Position numbers and translations under genes: made by a program. DNA of 64,000 nucleotides from Lachnoclostridium sp. An169 (GTDB taxonomy: Bacteria; Bacillota; Clostridia; Lachnospirales; Lachnospiraceae): positions 1 through 64,000 of the forward strand of contig NZ_NFKT01000026.1 of assembly GCF_002160525.1 (NCBI RefSeq), written 5' to 3'. This document shows positions 27,501 through 35,284 of the stretch, in pieces; within the stretch, counting starts at the first letter, position 1; each line of letters starts with the position of its first letter. The notes beneath the pieces were generated by a model, which had not been told where the DNA came from, did no database searches, and saw only the letters and a list, made by a program, of their open reading frames with translations.

Positions 27501-27698
27501 AATATCTGGATTGATCCTGCACAGGCTTTCGAACATCACATCCGGCAGAACAACCTGCTTCTTATCCTTGCGTCCGGTTCCGTCAGGAAGTGTGTCCGGT
27601 TCTTCTGTCATACAGTTCAGAACAATATAGTTATGCCGCTCATGCAAAGCCTTGATAGCTGCTTGCTCAATCATATCTTCTGTTATGATTTTCGGCAT
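24516..27698 (-). CDS. hsdR: Type I restriction enzyme, endonuclease/translocase subunit HsdR
   Basis: The ATG at 27698 follows GGAGGTGATTCT. A longer frame overlapping the RT gene is less likely. The 1060-residue protein has an N-terminal PD-ExK nuclease (RRPDLIIFINGFPMVFIELK near 145-165) and a helicase core with Walker A TQGSGKSYSMVM near 300. DEAH-type VDEAHRTQY lies near 400, later motifs such as FTGTPLLG follow, and the C-terminal part is helical. It cuts unmodified DNA after ATP-driven translocation. It is the last gene of the operon, 11 bp after the RT gene. Confidence 0.95.
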   Translation of the reverse strand: MPKIITEDMIEQAAIKALHERHNYIVLNCMTEEPDTLPDGTGRKDKKQVVLPDVMFESLCRINPDIPEATVRTVVDELCRTPASGDLMLTNYQNYQKIRNGIIVEYNKNGKKTSNILRLLSYNDALSNTFTVASQMWIKGETHWRRPDLIIFINGFPMVFIELKNSNIPVKNAYDINLKNYLKDIPYLFNYNQICVLSNGMETRLGSFAAGYEFFFEWLKVENEKENPDRKAIRENCTSLEYFIAGLCEPKNLLDYIENFILYDRRRIKIIAKNHQFFGVNNAYDAFLRREELKGKLGVFWHTQGSGKSYSMVMLARKIKHKCTGNFTFLIVTDREDLDTQIYKNFLRTEFITDKDKVQPANSKQLREELKTNKSILFTLIHKFRYDKGKKYPVLSERDDIIVIVDEAHRTQYKDLAENMRTGLPNAQFLAFTGTPLLGAKRLTNAWFGDYVSEYNFAESIKDNATVPLYYVKRVPEVELQNDFLDSDFAEILEEENLTDAEQRRLENHYAKELEVIKRDDRLDAIAQHIVYHFPRRGFRGKGMVISVDKFTAVKMYDKVSYYWKEEIKKLNAQITKTKDAAEKLRLKDMVDYMRKVEMAVVISEDTDEEAKFAAEGLSIKPHRERMNKVDENGFDIEDNFKDPNNPLQLVFVCAMWLTGFDAPSVSTLYLDKPMKGHTLMQTIARANRVYNGKECGLIIDYLDVFKYLKRALADYASDDGGLMPVKDVEKLLGQLHEAIDLTKAFCLSHNVDLSKVVEDGDTFKNLSFFEDYANIIVGNDDVKNEFSVMANTVDGLYESLRPDIFKMDFEPAYKDAILYLKGVIDGKIRPEKIEAAQARINELLDQSVITAADARKYTITEAGKELDLSKLDIDELRSQFKKLKNKNLEIANLRKHIEEKLQKMLRRNITRTKFAERFRNIIDEYNAGGSQNDDFYEKLLKLMEELRAEEERHIKEELSEAELELFDLLRKEHLTADEEKRVKLAAKELYNTLTEKRNELFIVGWQNDPQPKERVRGEIVYILNKFLPESYDREIFLRKSTLVFDHIVDQAMTGYNWVA

Positions 27699-27709
27699 AG
27701 AATCACCTC

Positions 27710-29212
27710 CTAAATTTCCACAAGGAATGAAACCTTGCTTTTCTTCATTGCTTTCCAATAATCCCGCAAATCACTTTGCGGCAATGCTTCGTATATAAAT
27801 AACCAGAAATTATCCATTTCTGTTGCCAACAGTGATCGAGCATAATCTTTGCACATTTTTACTGCTGCTTTATCTTTCTTTTTCTCATAGTATAGGTAGC
27901 TAAACAACAAGAACAGGCAGTTATTGCTGCTTTTTGCTACATCAAAATCGAGTTCTCTGATTTCGAACTCATATTTATTGGCATAATACAGTGCATAACA
28001 CACCGCTTCATAATTCTTGAGTTTTACGCCTTCTTCATAAAGTAGTGCAGATATTTTTGAAATCATTGTTGTTTCAACGCCAAACGGCATGAATACATAT
28101 TCTTCCAATAACGATACCAAATATGGGTAAATTACGGTCAAGTGAAAAATTGTTTTCACATAATACGATTTTGCATTTTCTGTAAGCTGTTTCTTAGCTA
28201 ATACCTTCATGGCATAATTCAAAATGGCAGCATTGTCATGGTTTTCCTGCATCAATTCGATTGCCATATCCAGATATGCACGAACTTCCTTAAAATTCAT
28301 CTTTTCTTTTGTATCAAACGCAGTGAAGGTGTTAATTTTTCGCACCCACTGCTCAACGGATGCCGTTGGGAGTTCATCTATGGAAGTTTTCTTATGGTTG
28401 AGAGCCAGATCATACGCTCTTAACTGCTCAGACAATTCGGTAAGAAATAACTGCCCATCCTCATTGGTAGAAACATAACAAGTATAATCGTCAATGTTTC
28501 TGATATAACGCCATCCTTTATCATACAAGATTTTATCAATCTTAACTAAAATGATCTCGGACAGTAAATTCGAAGCATGGGGACCGATCAACAATCCATG
28601 CGTTTCTCCGTGCTTTACATTTCTTGTACGGAAATCAAGCTCGTTATACCACTGTGAACTATCTTTCTGATTTTGCTTCGCCACATCTTTTCCAACTAAT
28701 GCCCATGAAAGGGCATGGGTATATATACTTGGAAAACAGTTGGATACATCAGCATGAACCAAATATCTTGCCCCGAGCAATAAATCCGGTTCAGGTGTAC
28801 CATCATCTTTCCAGTTTCTGTAGTTCATGGAAAACAGCGAATCAGAATCCTTCATTTTACGAATATGAGTTCTGCTGATTATATGTTCCTGATTTTTAGT
28901 CTCTTCCTCAAAATACTGCTGAAGCTGCGGCCATATCTCTGATATGTATTTGCACAAACGCTGATATGCCGCGGGATTAGGAATACCCAAGGGGCGTGGA
29001 GTGTTGATATTCCTCATGCTCTCGTGATAAATATACTCCGCCGGATTTTTAGGAAAAGCAGGCGATTGAGATTCGCAATAGTCGAAAAATGCTTTTGTTG
29101 TAAACACTGGAGGAAGCTTTTCGGTAAAAAGACCGTGAGCGAGCAAACCTTCATAGATTTCATCAGCAGATAATTCATTTGTAAAATCATAATAATGCTT
29201 GCTTTCTGCCAT
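27710..29212 (-). CDS. Reverse transcriptase of the defence-associated (Abi/unknown-group) kind
   Basis: The 500-residue protein has RT palm motifs. Motif A is VHADVSNCFPSIYTHAL with Asp155, motif B HGLLIGPHASNLLSEI near 205-220, motif C RNIDDYTCYVS with Asp241-Asp242, and motif D-like LNHKKTSI. There is no maturase or endonuclease domain and no retron msr-like RNA beside it. The C-terminal 200 residues are helical and unassigned. The layout fits DRT/UG defence RTs rather than group II intron RTs. The exact class is unknown. It sits between the TIR gene and hsdR. Confidence 0.85.
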   Translation of the reverse strand: MAESKHYYDFTNELSADEIYEGLLAHGLFTEKLPPVFTTKAFFDYCESQSPAFPKNPAEYIYHESMRNINTPRPLGIPNPAAYQRLCKYISEIWPQLQQYFEEETKNQEHIISRTHIRKMKDSDSLFSMNYRNWKDDGTPEPDLLLGARYLVHADVSNCFPSIYTHALSWALVGKDVAKQNQKDSSQWYNELDFRTRNVKHGETHGLLIGPHASNLLSEIILVKIDKILYDKGWRYIRNIDDYTCYVSTNEDGQLFLTELSEQLRAYDLALNHKKTSIDELPTASVEQWVRKINTFTAFDTKEKMNFKEVRAYLDMAIELMQENHDNAAILNYAMKVLAKKQLTENAKSYYVKTIFHLTVIYPYLVSLLEEYVFMPFGVETTMISKISALLYEEGVKLKNYEAVCYALYYANKYEFEIRELDFDVAKSSNNCLFLLFSYLYYEKKKDKAAVKMCKDYARSLLATEMDNFWLFIYEALPQSDLRDYWKAMKKSKVSFLVEI

Positions 29213-29268
29213 TTGCTATCACCCCGGCTTGTCTCATTTGTTATTTTGTATGTGGTCTCGTCCGCTAA

Positions 29269-30324
29269 TCAAAAGCCCAAGAATTTTATTATATCCTTAA
29301 ATCCAGAATCAACATGTTCAGAAAGAGGGATACCTTTGGCATCCTTAATGAACTCCATAAATTCAGGTAGATCCAGTAGAATTCTCTGAACAATACGTTT
29401 TTCTTTGATCTGATGAATTGCGCGAGTAGGATCACCCAATGCTTCAATCTGCTCTTGCAATTCTTTTTCTATCTTTGTCCAATACAAACTGTATGCCGTT
29501 TGTCCTTCAAGCGAGTATACCTTTGCACCAATAGAAGGCATGTTCTGATCTTGGTAGTATTGAATATCACCATCTGAAAGAATAATAAATGCAAGCTTCT
29601 TCTGGAACTGAGAATCCTTGATTACTTCCAGTACCTCAAACATACAGTTTCTTGACTTCAAGTAATGATCGCTAACGATCATAATAACGAAATCATGGGT
29701 TTCAATGGTCTGCATGAACTTTTTGAAGCTCTCATGGTATTCAACATCACGAATATCTCGAGAAATTTTGGCCTTTCCATTAATATGCGGAGCAAGCCCA
29801 GTTTCAATAAGATTTGCGATATCGGAGTCTTTCTGGCAGTAGGATAAAAACAAAGTTTTCTCCTGCTCTTCAGTAGATGCCACTGGAACACCTTCAGGAC
29901 AATCAATCAAAGAAAGTTCCAGATAGCTTTTTACTGCAATTACAAACGGCTCGATGGCCTTACGCATAAAAGCAGCAATCATATCTTTGAATTTTCTGCT
30001 ACTCGTATAGCCGAATGCCAATGCGTGCAATTGTTTCGGACCATCTAATATGTATTGCAATAACTGATAACCGTAATCGACGATCGCTTCCTGAGTATCA
30101 GGCAATGTCAGCATATCGTTCCAAGATTTATTTTTGTATATTTCTGCGAAGTCGTAATCCTCTTTGTGACAGTCGGAAATATACGCCATAATGAACGGAA
30201 TATTCGTAATATAATCGAAGAAAATCTTTACGCAATTGATTTCTTCTTGGGAATCTATCTTCAGCATCTGGGAAGATAGGGTTCTATACTGCAATGAAAT
30301 TTTTCTTAATTCTTTCTTTGTCAC
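29269..30324 (-). CDS. TIR-domain effector protein
   Basis: The 351-residue protein has a helical N-terminal half (1-150) with no known motif. A TIR domain (about 155-290) has TLFLSYCQKDSDIANLIETG, a beta-strand DFVIMIVSDHYLKSRNCMFE and a candidate catalytic Glu230. Bacterial TIR domains often cleave NAD+ once a partner senses infection. Its ATG overlaps the zinc-ribbon gene stop by four bases, suggesting coupled production and perhaps a complex. The ligand and trigger are unknown. Confidence 0.88.
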   Translation of the reverse strand: MTKKELRKISLQYRTLSSQMLKIDSQEEINCVKIFFDYITNIPFIMAYISDCHKEDYDFAEIYKNKSWNDMLTLPDTQEAIVDYGYQLLQYILDGPKQLHALAFGYTSSRKFKDMIAAFMRKAIEPFVIAVKSYLELSLIDCPEGVPVASTEEQEKTLFLSYCQKDSDIANLIETGLAPHINGKAKISRDIRDVEYHESFKKFMQTIETHDFVIMIVSDHYLKSRNCMFEVLEVIKDSQFQKKLAFIILSDGDIQYYQDQNMPSIGAKVYSLEGQTAYSLYWTKIEKELQEQIEALGDPTRAIHQIKEKRIVQRILLDLPEFMEFIKDAKGIPLSEHVDSGFKDIIKFLGF

Positions 30325-30776
30325 AGCTTAGCTCCTCCACACAAAGGGCAGTAAATGCCAATCTCTCTATCAAAATACTGTACTTTTACCGAAGAATCAC
30401 AGCACTTCAGTTCAACTGTTTCATATTCATTAACAGACTGATACAATTCTTTTTCTGGTTCCTTCTTTGGAATATCCATCGACATTTTTACAAAGCCATT
30501 CTTGTTAAATTTCTTAATGGATTTGCCCAACGTCCTTTCCAACTCCGAATACATATAGTTCAATGCAACCTGTTCCATTTTTTCCAGAACTTCCGTGCAA
30601 TAAAATGTATTGGTTCTGTTAGGAAGCCCACATACTGGGCAGAAAAAATGTAAATAGCTTTCATCTTGAAATGTGTCTGCATGGAGCATAAAACGATTCT
30701 TACAAAAATCACACTCCATTTCCAAGAACCCATCCTCATCAACTGGAATGCCAATTTCAAAAGTCTTTTCGCTCAT
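30321..30776 (-). CDS. Double zinc-ribbon protein
   Basis: The 151-residue protein carries a first CxxC pair set (CDFC near 22 and CPVC near 46) and a second at the C-terminus (CC, then CPLCGG). Acidic and helical sequence lies between. It has no catalytic motif and probably binds nucleic acid or bridges proteins. It lies two bases after hsdS and overlaps the TIR gene, so it is likely the partner or sensor of the TIR protein. That is inference. Confidence 0.75.
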   Translation of the reverse strand: MSEKTFEIGIPVDEDGFLEMECDFCKNRFMLHADTFQDESYLHFFCPVCGLPNRTNTFYCTEVLEKMEQVALNYMYSELERTLGKSIKKFNKNGFVKMSMDIPKKEPEKELYQSVNEYETVELKCCDSSVKVQYFDREIGIYCPLCGGAKL

Positions 30777-30778
30777 AC

Positions 30779-31978
30779 TTACACCTCCAGTTTGCCGCTC
30801 ATCAAGCGAGGAAGCAACATGTCACGCTGTGTTTCCAGATTTTGGTTTTGGTACATAAAAGATTTAATCTCATCGAATAGTGGCTTTACCTTATCATGGT
30901 ATGCCAGAATCAAATTTTCGCCGGGATCGACTACTTTCAGCTTTTCAAACTTACCTTTACTAAGATTAGTCATTGTTGCTCCAGTAGCACCAAACAATTC
31001 AATAGTTTCCTTTAGGGATTTGCAAGTGTGGTATAGCCATTCCAGCTCGTTCAGATTATTTAAAACAATCGAATTGATCTGCTGATTTGTATGAGCCGGT
31101 TCTGCATTGATGGATACAACGCCAGCGGTGCCAATACAGCTAACCATAATGGAATTGGTAGGAAGCAATTTTTTAGGTTGCGTATTATGTCCTCGTTCAG
31201 AAAGCTTGTCTTCGGTCTGAATAATAAACATGTTGCCATGCATATCAGGAGTCTTGACAAACATTATTTCTCCACCATAGTTTTCGGCAATCTCTGTAGA
31301 GGGGGTTTTGCCCGTTTCTACTCGGCCATAATCAGACAGTCGCTTAATTGTCCAGCCTTTTGGGAATCCGTCTTCAAACTTGGTATTTTCATGCCCAGGA
31401 AAGCGGAAACGGACAAACCATTCCTTGTACAGTTCCTGTGCGGCCTGTTCCAACAGTTTAATTCTGCGATTGTTTGCTTCAATCAAATCATCATAAGCAG
31501 ACAGAATATCTGCGATACGTTCCTGTGTAGGGAGATCCGGCAAGTTGAGCTTCAAGCGTTGGACAAATCTCTTATCCGCACGCTGTCTGCCACTTGCACC
31601 GGTCATACTGTTGATTGCGGGCAATACAACTGCATCACTGGAAGTAAGATAATAGGTGAATCGTGCATCAGCCTTTTTCTTTTTTGCCCTGAAAACATAG
31701 AACTCCGTTGAACCAAACGCAGCATCACCATTAATGGCTACTTTGGCAATCTTTCTATTTTCCAAGCAAGGCGTAATACGAGAAAAAACGGTGTCACCAT
31801 CACAAAACTTGCTGCTGCTTTGCCCATCATAAACCTTTACTTCTTCGTTCGTCACTGAACGGCGAGTGGGTGAAACTTTATCAATATCAATAAAAGGGTA
31901 AGATTCTCCCTTTTTTAGTTTTACAGGCGGATTTACATCAATAATATCTTCTAATCTTTTTTCTTCCCATTTACTCAT
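30779..31978 (-). CDS. hsdS: Type I R-M specificity subunit HsdS
   Basis: The 399-residue protein has two target-recognition domains (about 1-150 and 205-360), each followed by a helical spacer. The central one contains PTQERIADILSAYDDLIEAN and the final one TQRDMLLPRLMSGKLEV. Each domain reads one half of a split recognition sequence. There is no extra hsdS fragment or inverted repeat nearby, so phase variation by inversion is not indicated. Confidence 0.93.
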   Translation of the reverse strand: MSKWEEKRLEDIIDVNPPVKLKKGESYPFIDIDKVSPTRRSVTNEEVKVYDGQSSSKFCDGDTVFSRITPCLENRKIAKVAINGDAAFGSTEFYVFRAKKKKADARFTYYLTSSDAVVLPAINSMTGASGRQRADKRFVQRLKLNLPDLPTQERIADILSAYDDLIEANNRRIKLLEQAAQELYKEWFVRFRFPGHENTKFEDGFPKGWTIKRLSDYGRVETGKTPSTEIAENYGGEIMFVKTPDMHGNMFIIQTEDKLSERGHNTQPKKLLPTNSIMVSCIGTAGVVSINAEPAHTNQQINSIVLNNLNELEWLYHTCKSLKETIELFGATGATMTNLSKGKFEKLKVVDPGENLILAYHDKVKPLFDEIKSFMYQNQNLETQRDMLLPRLMSGKLEV

Positions 31979-31998
31979 TTATCTCCGCCTCCTTTCCG

Positions 31999-32502
31999 TT
32001 ATTTAACAAATCTAAGCAAGAACGAAAATCGCCAAAGCAGCTGGCTTTCCTCAGCGCAATGCTCTGCCCAGATAATCATATATTCTATGTTTTTTACTGC
32101 ATTCTCGTCTATACACTGTTTCAGTACACCATAATTTTGACGCACAAGCATGTCGTTGAAAACACCACTATCTAACTGCTTATCAATTTGGTCTTTGGCA
32201 ATGCCTTTCCAAATCTCATCGTTATATTCGCAAGCTTTCAGCGCAATAGATGCAGTATTCTTCAGTGCAAGAAATTCATCCGCTTTTATATCATTCAGAT
32301 TCGACAAAATGATGTAGGTAAGAATCTGATAGAAGCCGTAGAACAAACCGACTCGTTCCAGAACATCCAGCCCTGACTCAAAATCCCATAAAAGGCCGCT
32401 AACCCAAGTAAGTCCGCCGACTATAACGGAAATCTCAAGAAACATCAAAAATATCTGCCAGATTGTTTTAGACCGAATATGTTTCCGTTTTATTTGGCTC
32501 AT
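31999..32502 (-). CDS. Membrane protein inside the R-M operon
   Basis: The 167-residue protein has two hydrophobic segments near the N-terminus (IFLMFLEISVIVGGLTWVSG and VGLFYGFYQILTYIILSNL). A cytosolic helical tail contains KNTASIALKACEYNDEIWKG. Its ATG overlaps the end of hsdM by four bases. The function is unrecognised. Membrane partners occur in several abortive-infection systems, but no such role is shown here. Confidence 0.6.
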   Translation of the reverse strand: MSQIKRKHIRSKTIWQIFLMFLEISVIVGGLTWVSGLLWDFESGLDVLERVGLFYGFYQILTYIILSNLNDIKADEFLALKNTASIALKACEYNDEIWKGIAKDQIDKQLDSGVFNDMLVRQNYGVLKQCIDENAVKNIEYMIIWAEHCAEESQLLWRFSFLLRFVK

Positions 32503-34247
32503 TGAAATAACTCCTGTAAATTGGTTGCAATTTTGCTTTCTAAGCCATGCGCTTCTTCGTTCAGTTTGGAGAGGGCAGCATAATATGCCATCATACGCTG
32601 CTTAAACTCATCCTGCGTTAAACCATCATCCTCGATCACAACACCGACATAACGACCGGGATTCAGAGAGAAATCCTGATCGCCGATACTGTCATCCTCA
32701 TAGCCCATGAGCTTTCCCTTGTCATCATAAATCTTGCCGATTTTTGCGACCTTACACAGACCAACCACATCTCTGTATTTTCCTTCCGGGAAGCGTTCTG
32801 TCAGCCAGTCAATATTGGACTGCCAGTAGCTCTTAGGCATAATATCTTCATCATCAGACACTTCCGGAGCTTCAGCCATTTTTGTGCGGTAATCAGCCAG
32901 CAGAGCGTCAAAGTCCTCCGTCTTACCTTCGTACAATCTGCTAATGATACCGAGGTTGCGGATCTGCTCATCGGAGAATTTGCGGTGCGCACGGTCGATC
33001 TGAGTGAAAATATTTCTGGCATCAATAAACAGGATTTCATCCTTCTTCACCTTCGCCTTATCGAAAAACCACAGGGTGGCAGGCAGCGTTACCGAAGTAA
33101 ACATATTAGATGGCAGCGTTACCATCTGACTGATAATACCACTTTCAATCAGTTTTACACGAATATCCTTCTCGCTGTTGCCTGCGTCGGATGCGGAGTT
33201 TGCCATAACCAGAGCCGCACGACCGGTATCGTTCAACGCAGTCGCAAACTGATTTATCCAGAGATAGTTACCGTTAGGAACTGTTTCCTTGGCATCTTTC
33301 TTTTTGTTCTTGGTTTTGTTCTGAGGTACACCGTATGTGTTGAAGCGGGGCTGATCTTTTACCTGATCCAGTTCTACACCATCTACATTAAAAGGGGGAT
33401 TTGCCATAACATAGTCGAAATTACCGAAGCTGTCGTATGGATCACGGTAATAGGAGTTTGCGTGGGTAATGGTGCCACGAACATTGTTCAGGACAAGGTT
33501 CATCTTTGCCAGTCGAACAGTTGCACCGGTCTTTTCTACGCCGTATGCACGCAGGTTCATCTGCTTGCCCTGAGCTTTGTGCTTTTCGATATAATGGGCA
33601 GTCTGAACAAACATACCTCCGCTACCACAAGCAGGGTCGAGAACCTTACCCTCAGTAGGTGCAAGAACTTCAACCATGTAACGGACAACAGATGCAGGGG
33701 TGAAGAATTCACCGCCGCCCTGACCTTCAGCCAGCGCAAATTCACCCAGAAAGTATTCGTAAATTTCACCGAAGATGTCCAGTTCCACATCCGCAGGAAT
33801 ATCTTTAAAATTCTTCAGAAGCTTTGCCAATACGAGGGGGTCATCCTCGCTGTTAACGCTGTAATAAATATCTTTCGGAAGCGTATCTTCCAGTTCGGCA
33901 GTGTATTTCTCCACCGCTTCCATGGCTTCCTTAACCTTTTTGGCAAGGTCTTCACTTTCCGGCAGATTCAACAGCCAATCATATCTGGCTTCTTCAGGCA
34001 GATAAAATCCACATTTTTCAATAGCGATTTCGTGAATCGGACGCTCCATTCGGGTTCCCTTGATGGAAGCAAACTCTGCCTGGATAGCCGGTTCATATTT
34101 GCTATATTTTACATCTGCAAATCGCAGGAAAATCAGGCCAAGAATAGGCTCGGCATATTCGGTGGACTTCAAGCCGGAATTTGCACGCAGCTGATCGGCA
34201 GTCGTCCACAATGTATCTTTTAAGTTTTTCAACTGTTTATTCGTCAT
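32499..34247 (-). CDS. hsdM: Type I R-M modification subunit HsdM
   Basis: The ATG at 34247 (MTNKQLKNLKDTLW) overlaps the XRE stop. The 582-residue protein has a helical HsdM_N domain (LRANSGLKSTEYAEPILGLI) and an N6-adenine methyltransferase core. Motif I is VLDPACGSGGMFVQ and motif IV is VMANPPFN. A late helical part contacts HsdS. It methylates host DNA at the HsdS site and is required for cleavage. Confidence 0.95.
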   Translation of the reverse strand: MTNKQLKNLKDTLWTTADQLRANSGLKSTEYAEPILGLIFLRFADVKYSKYEPAIQAEFASIKGTRMERPIHEIAIEKCGFYLPEEARYDWLLNLPESEDLAKKVKEAMEAVEKYTAELEDTLPKDIYYSVNSEDDPLVLAKLLKNFKDIPADVELDIFGEIYEYFLGEFALAEGQGGGEFFTPASVVRYMVEVLAPTEGKVLDPACGSGGMFVQTAHYIEKHKAQGKQMNLRAYGVEKTGATVRLAKMNLVLNNVRGTITHANSYYRDPYDSFGNFDYVMANPPFNVDGVELDQVKDQPRFNTYGVPQNKTKNKKKDAKETVPNGNYLWINQFATALNDTGRAALVMANSASDAGNSEKDIRVKLIESGIISQMVTLPSNMFTSVTLPATLWFFDKAKVKKDEILFIDARNIFTQIDRAHRKFSDEQIRNLGIISRLYEGKTEDFDALLADYRTKMAEAPEVSDDEDIMPKSYWQSNIDWLTERFPEGKYRDVVGLCKVAKIGKIYDDKGKLMGYEDDSIGDQDFSLNPGRYVGVVIEDDGLTQDEFKQRMMAYYAALSKLNEEAHGLESKIATNLQELFQ

Positions 34248-34458
34248 TTGTATTCTCCTCCGGCACATATTGCATTAAATCGCCATAATCACATTTCAAC
34301 ACATCGCAAATCCTGCCAAGAATCGCAAGATTGACTGGTTCATCTCTGCGAAGTTTCGTCATTGTATTCGGAGCAATATCTGCCGCTTTTCGTAAATCTG
34401 CTTTACTCATTTTCTTATCGACAAGCAGTTTCCACATTCGGTTATATGAAATAGCCAT
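34237..34458 (-). CDS. XRE-type regulator of the defence operon
   Basis: This 73-residue helix-turn-helix protein (MWKLLVDKKMSKADLRKAAD, then IAPNTMTKLRRDEPVNLAIL) is of the small Cro/CI type often fused or adjacent to R-M genes. An AGGAGGTAGAAG site precedes the ATG. It overlaps hsdM and is first in the operon, so it could act as a controller of R-M expression. Confidence 0.85.
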   Translation of the reverse strand: MAISYNRMWKLLVDKKMSKADLRKAADIAPNTMTKLRRDEPVNLAILGRICDVLKCDYGDLMQYVPEENTNDE

Positions 34459-34494
34459 GCTTCTACCTCCTGTTTCTTCTTTACACGCTTACTG

Positions 34495-34522
34495 TGTATA
34501 ATAATAGCAAAGTTTGTCGCAA
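34495..34522 (-). promoter_or_regulatory. Predicted promoter of the defence operon
   Basis: On the minus strand TTGCGA (34522-34517) and TATACA (34500-34495) are separated by 16 bp, 37 bp upstream of the XRE start. A GTAAGCGTG segment in the leader (34492-34484) recurs in the recombinase leader. Confidence 0.55.
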
Positions 34523-34627
34523 CTTTCAAGACACATTCGCAATTATGTGCGATAACCGATTTTTTTTTAGGATTTTAGATATAAATGGTCATTTCGCTTC
34601 AATTCCATTCCCATCGGATAGGAAAAG

Positions 34628-34749
34628 ATCAGTATCACTATAATCAGTATTATTTATATCAGTATTATTACATTGTGCTTTTGACAACTCTTGAATTGTC
34701 AAAAGCACAATTCAAGAACTTTCCAAAAGACAATTCAGTAATTGTCTTT
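34628..34749. repeat. 15-bp iterons and two strong hairpins
   Basis: ATCAGTAT recurs at 34628, 34643 and 34658, exactly 15 bp apart. A perfect 13-bp stem (GTGCTTTTGACAA/TTGTCAAAAGCAC, 34675-34708, 8-nt loop) and a perfect 10-bp stem (AAAGACAATT/AATTGTCTTT, 34726-34749, CAGT loop) follow. No gene is supported between 34459 and 34827. Confidence 0.75.
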
Positions 34750-34759
34750 CCACGACAAA

Positions 34760-34793
34760 ATGCCACCCGAAGGATTTCTCCCACGGGTGGCAT
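34760..34793 (-). terminator. Terminator of tnpV
   Basis: A 10-bp stem ATGCCACCCG/CGGGTGGCAT is followed on the minus strand by a TTTTG run, 35 bp past the tnpV stop. Confidence 0.75.
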
Positions 34794-34827
34794 CAAATAG
34801 TTTATCGTTTTTATTCTTCAAGGATTT

Positions 34828-35190
34828 TCATACGATGTCCTCCTCGTAAACCAGTTCCCGGAGGACGATTTCTTCCGCCTGTACTTTCAGGCTATTCATG
34901 TGCGCTACCCATGCAAGCTGCTGTGTTGCCTTATCCGGCGCTGGATTCTTCGCCAACAATTCTCCCATCAGCAACTCCATTCGCTTCTCACAGGTCTTTT
35001 GTACTTCCCACAGATGCGGGAACAATGTTTCTGTTAAAGCCATGTCGTTAAAAAGCATCGGTTTGTTCTGTTCTAAGAATGTTCTGCGCATCCTGGCATA
35101 TTTGCCAAGTGGCTTAGTTCCTGTGTGTGCCAATCTGATGTCAGGAATATAGAAATCACTGCATTGGGTGTAAGTTAAGTTTTGAGCCAT
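34828..35190 (-). CDS. tnpV: Transposon-encoded protein TnpV
   Basis: The 120-residue protein contains PLGKYARMRRTFLEQNKPML and LTETLFPHLWEVQKTCEKRM, typical of the TnpV family in Tn4451-like elements of Clostridia. The biochemical role of TnpV is not established. A GGAGG precedes the ATG. It marks the right end of the nested element, about 95 bp from the junction. Confidence 0.88.
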   Translation of the reverse strand: MAQNLTYTQCSDFYIPDIRLAHTGTKPLGKYARMRRTFLEQNKPMLFNDMALTETLFPHLWEVQKTCEKRMELLMGELLAKNPAPDKATQQLAWVAHMNSLKVQAEEIVLRELVYEEDIV

Positions 35191-35284
35191 AATAGTACCT
35201 CCAATAAATCTTTGGTTTTTTGTATTGGAAGTAATGTAAGCGTGAGTATGTATATGGTCTCTTTAACTTTGGGAAATCCCTTTT

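Noticed and set aside
27710..29212. Group II intron or retron reverse transcriptase
   Set aside because: There is no maturase or endonuclease domain, no intron ribozyme ends, and no msr/msd-like inverted repeat next to the gene.
30779..31978. Phase-variable hsdS by inversion
   Set aside because: Only one hsdS gene is present, with no partial second copy and no inverted repeats flanking its target-recognition domains. The nearby recombinase is a large serine enzyme explained by the element ends.
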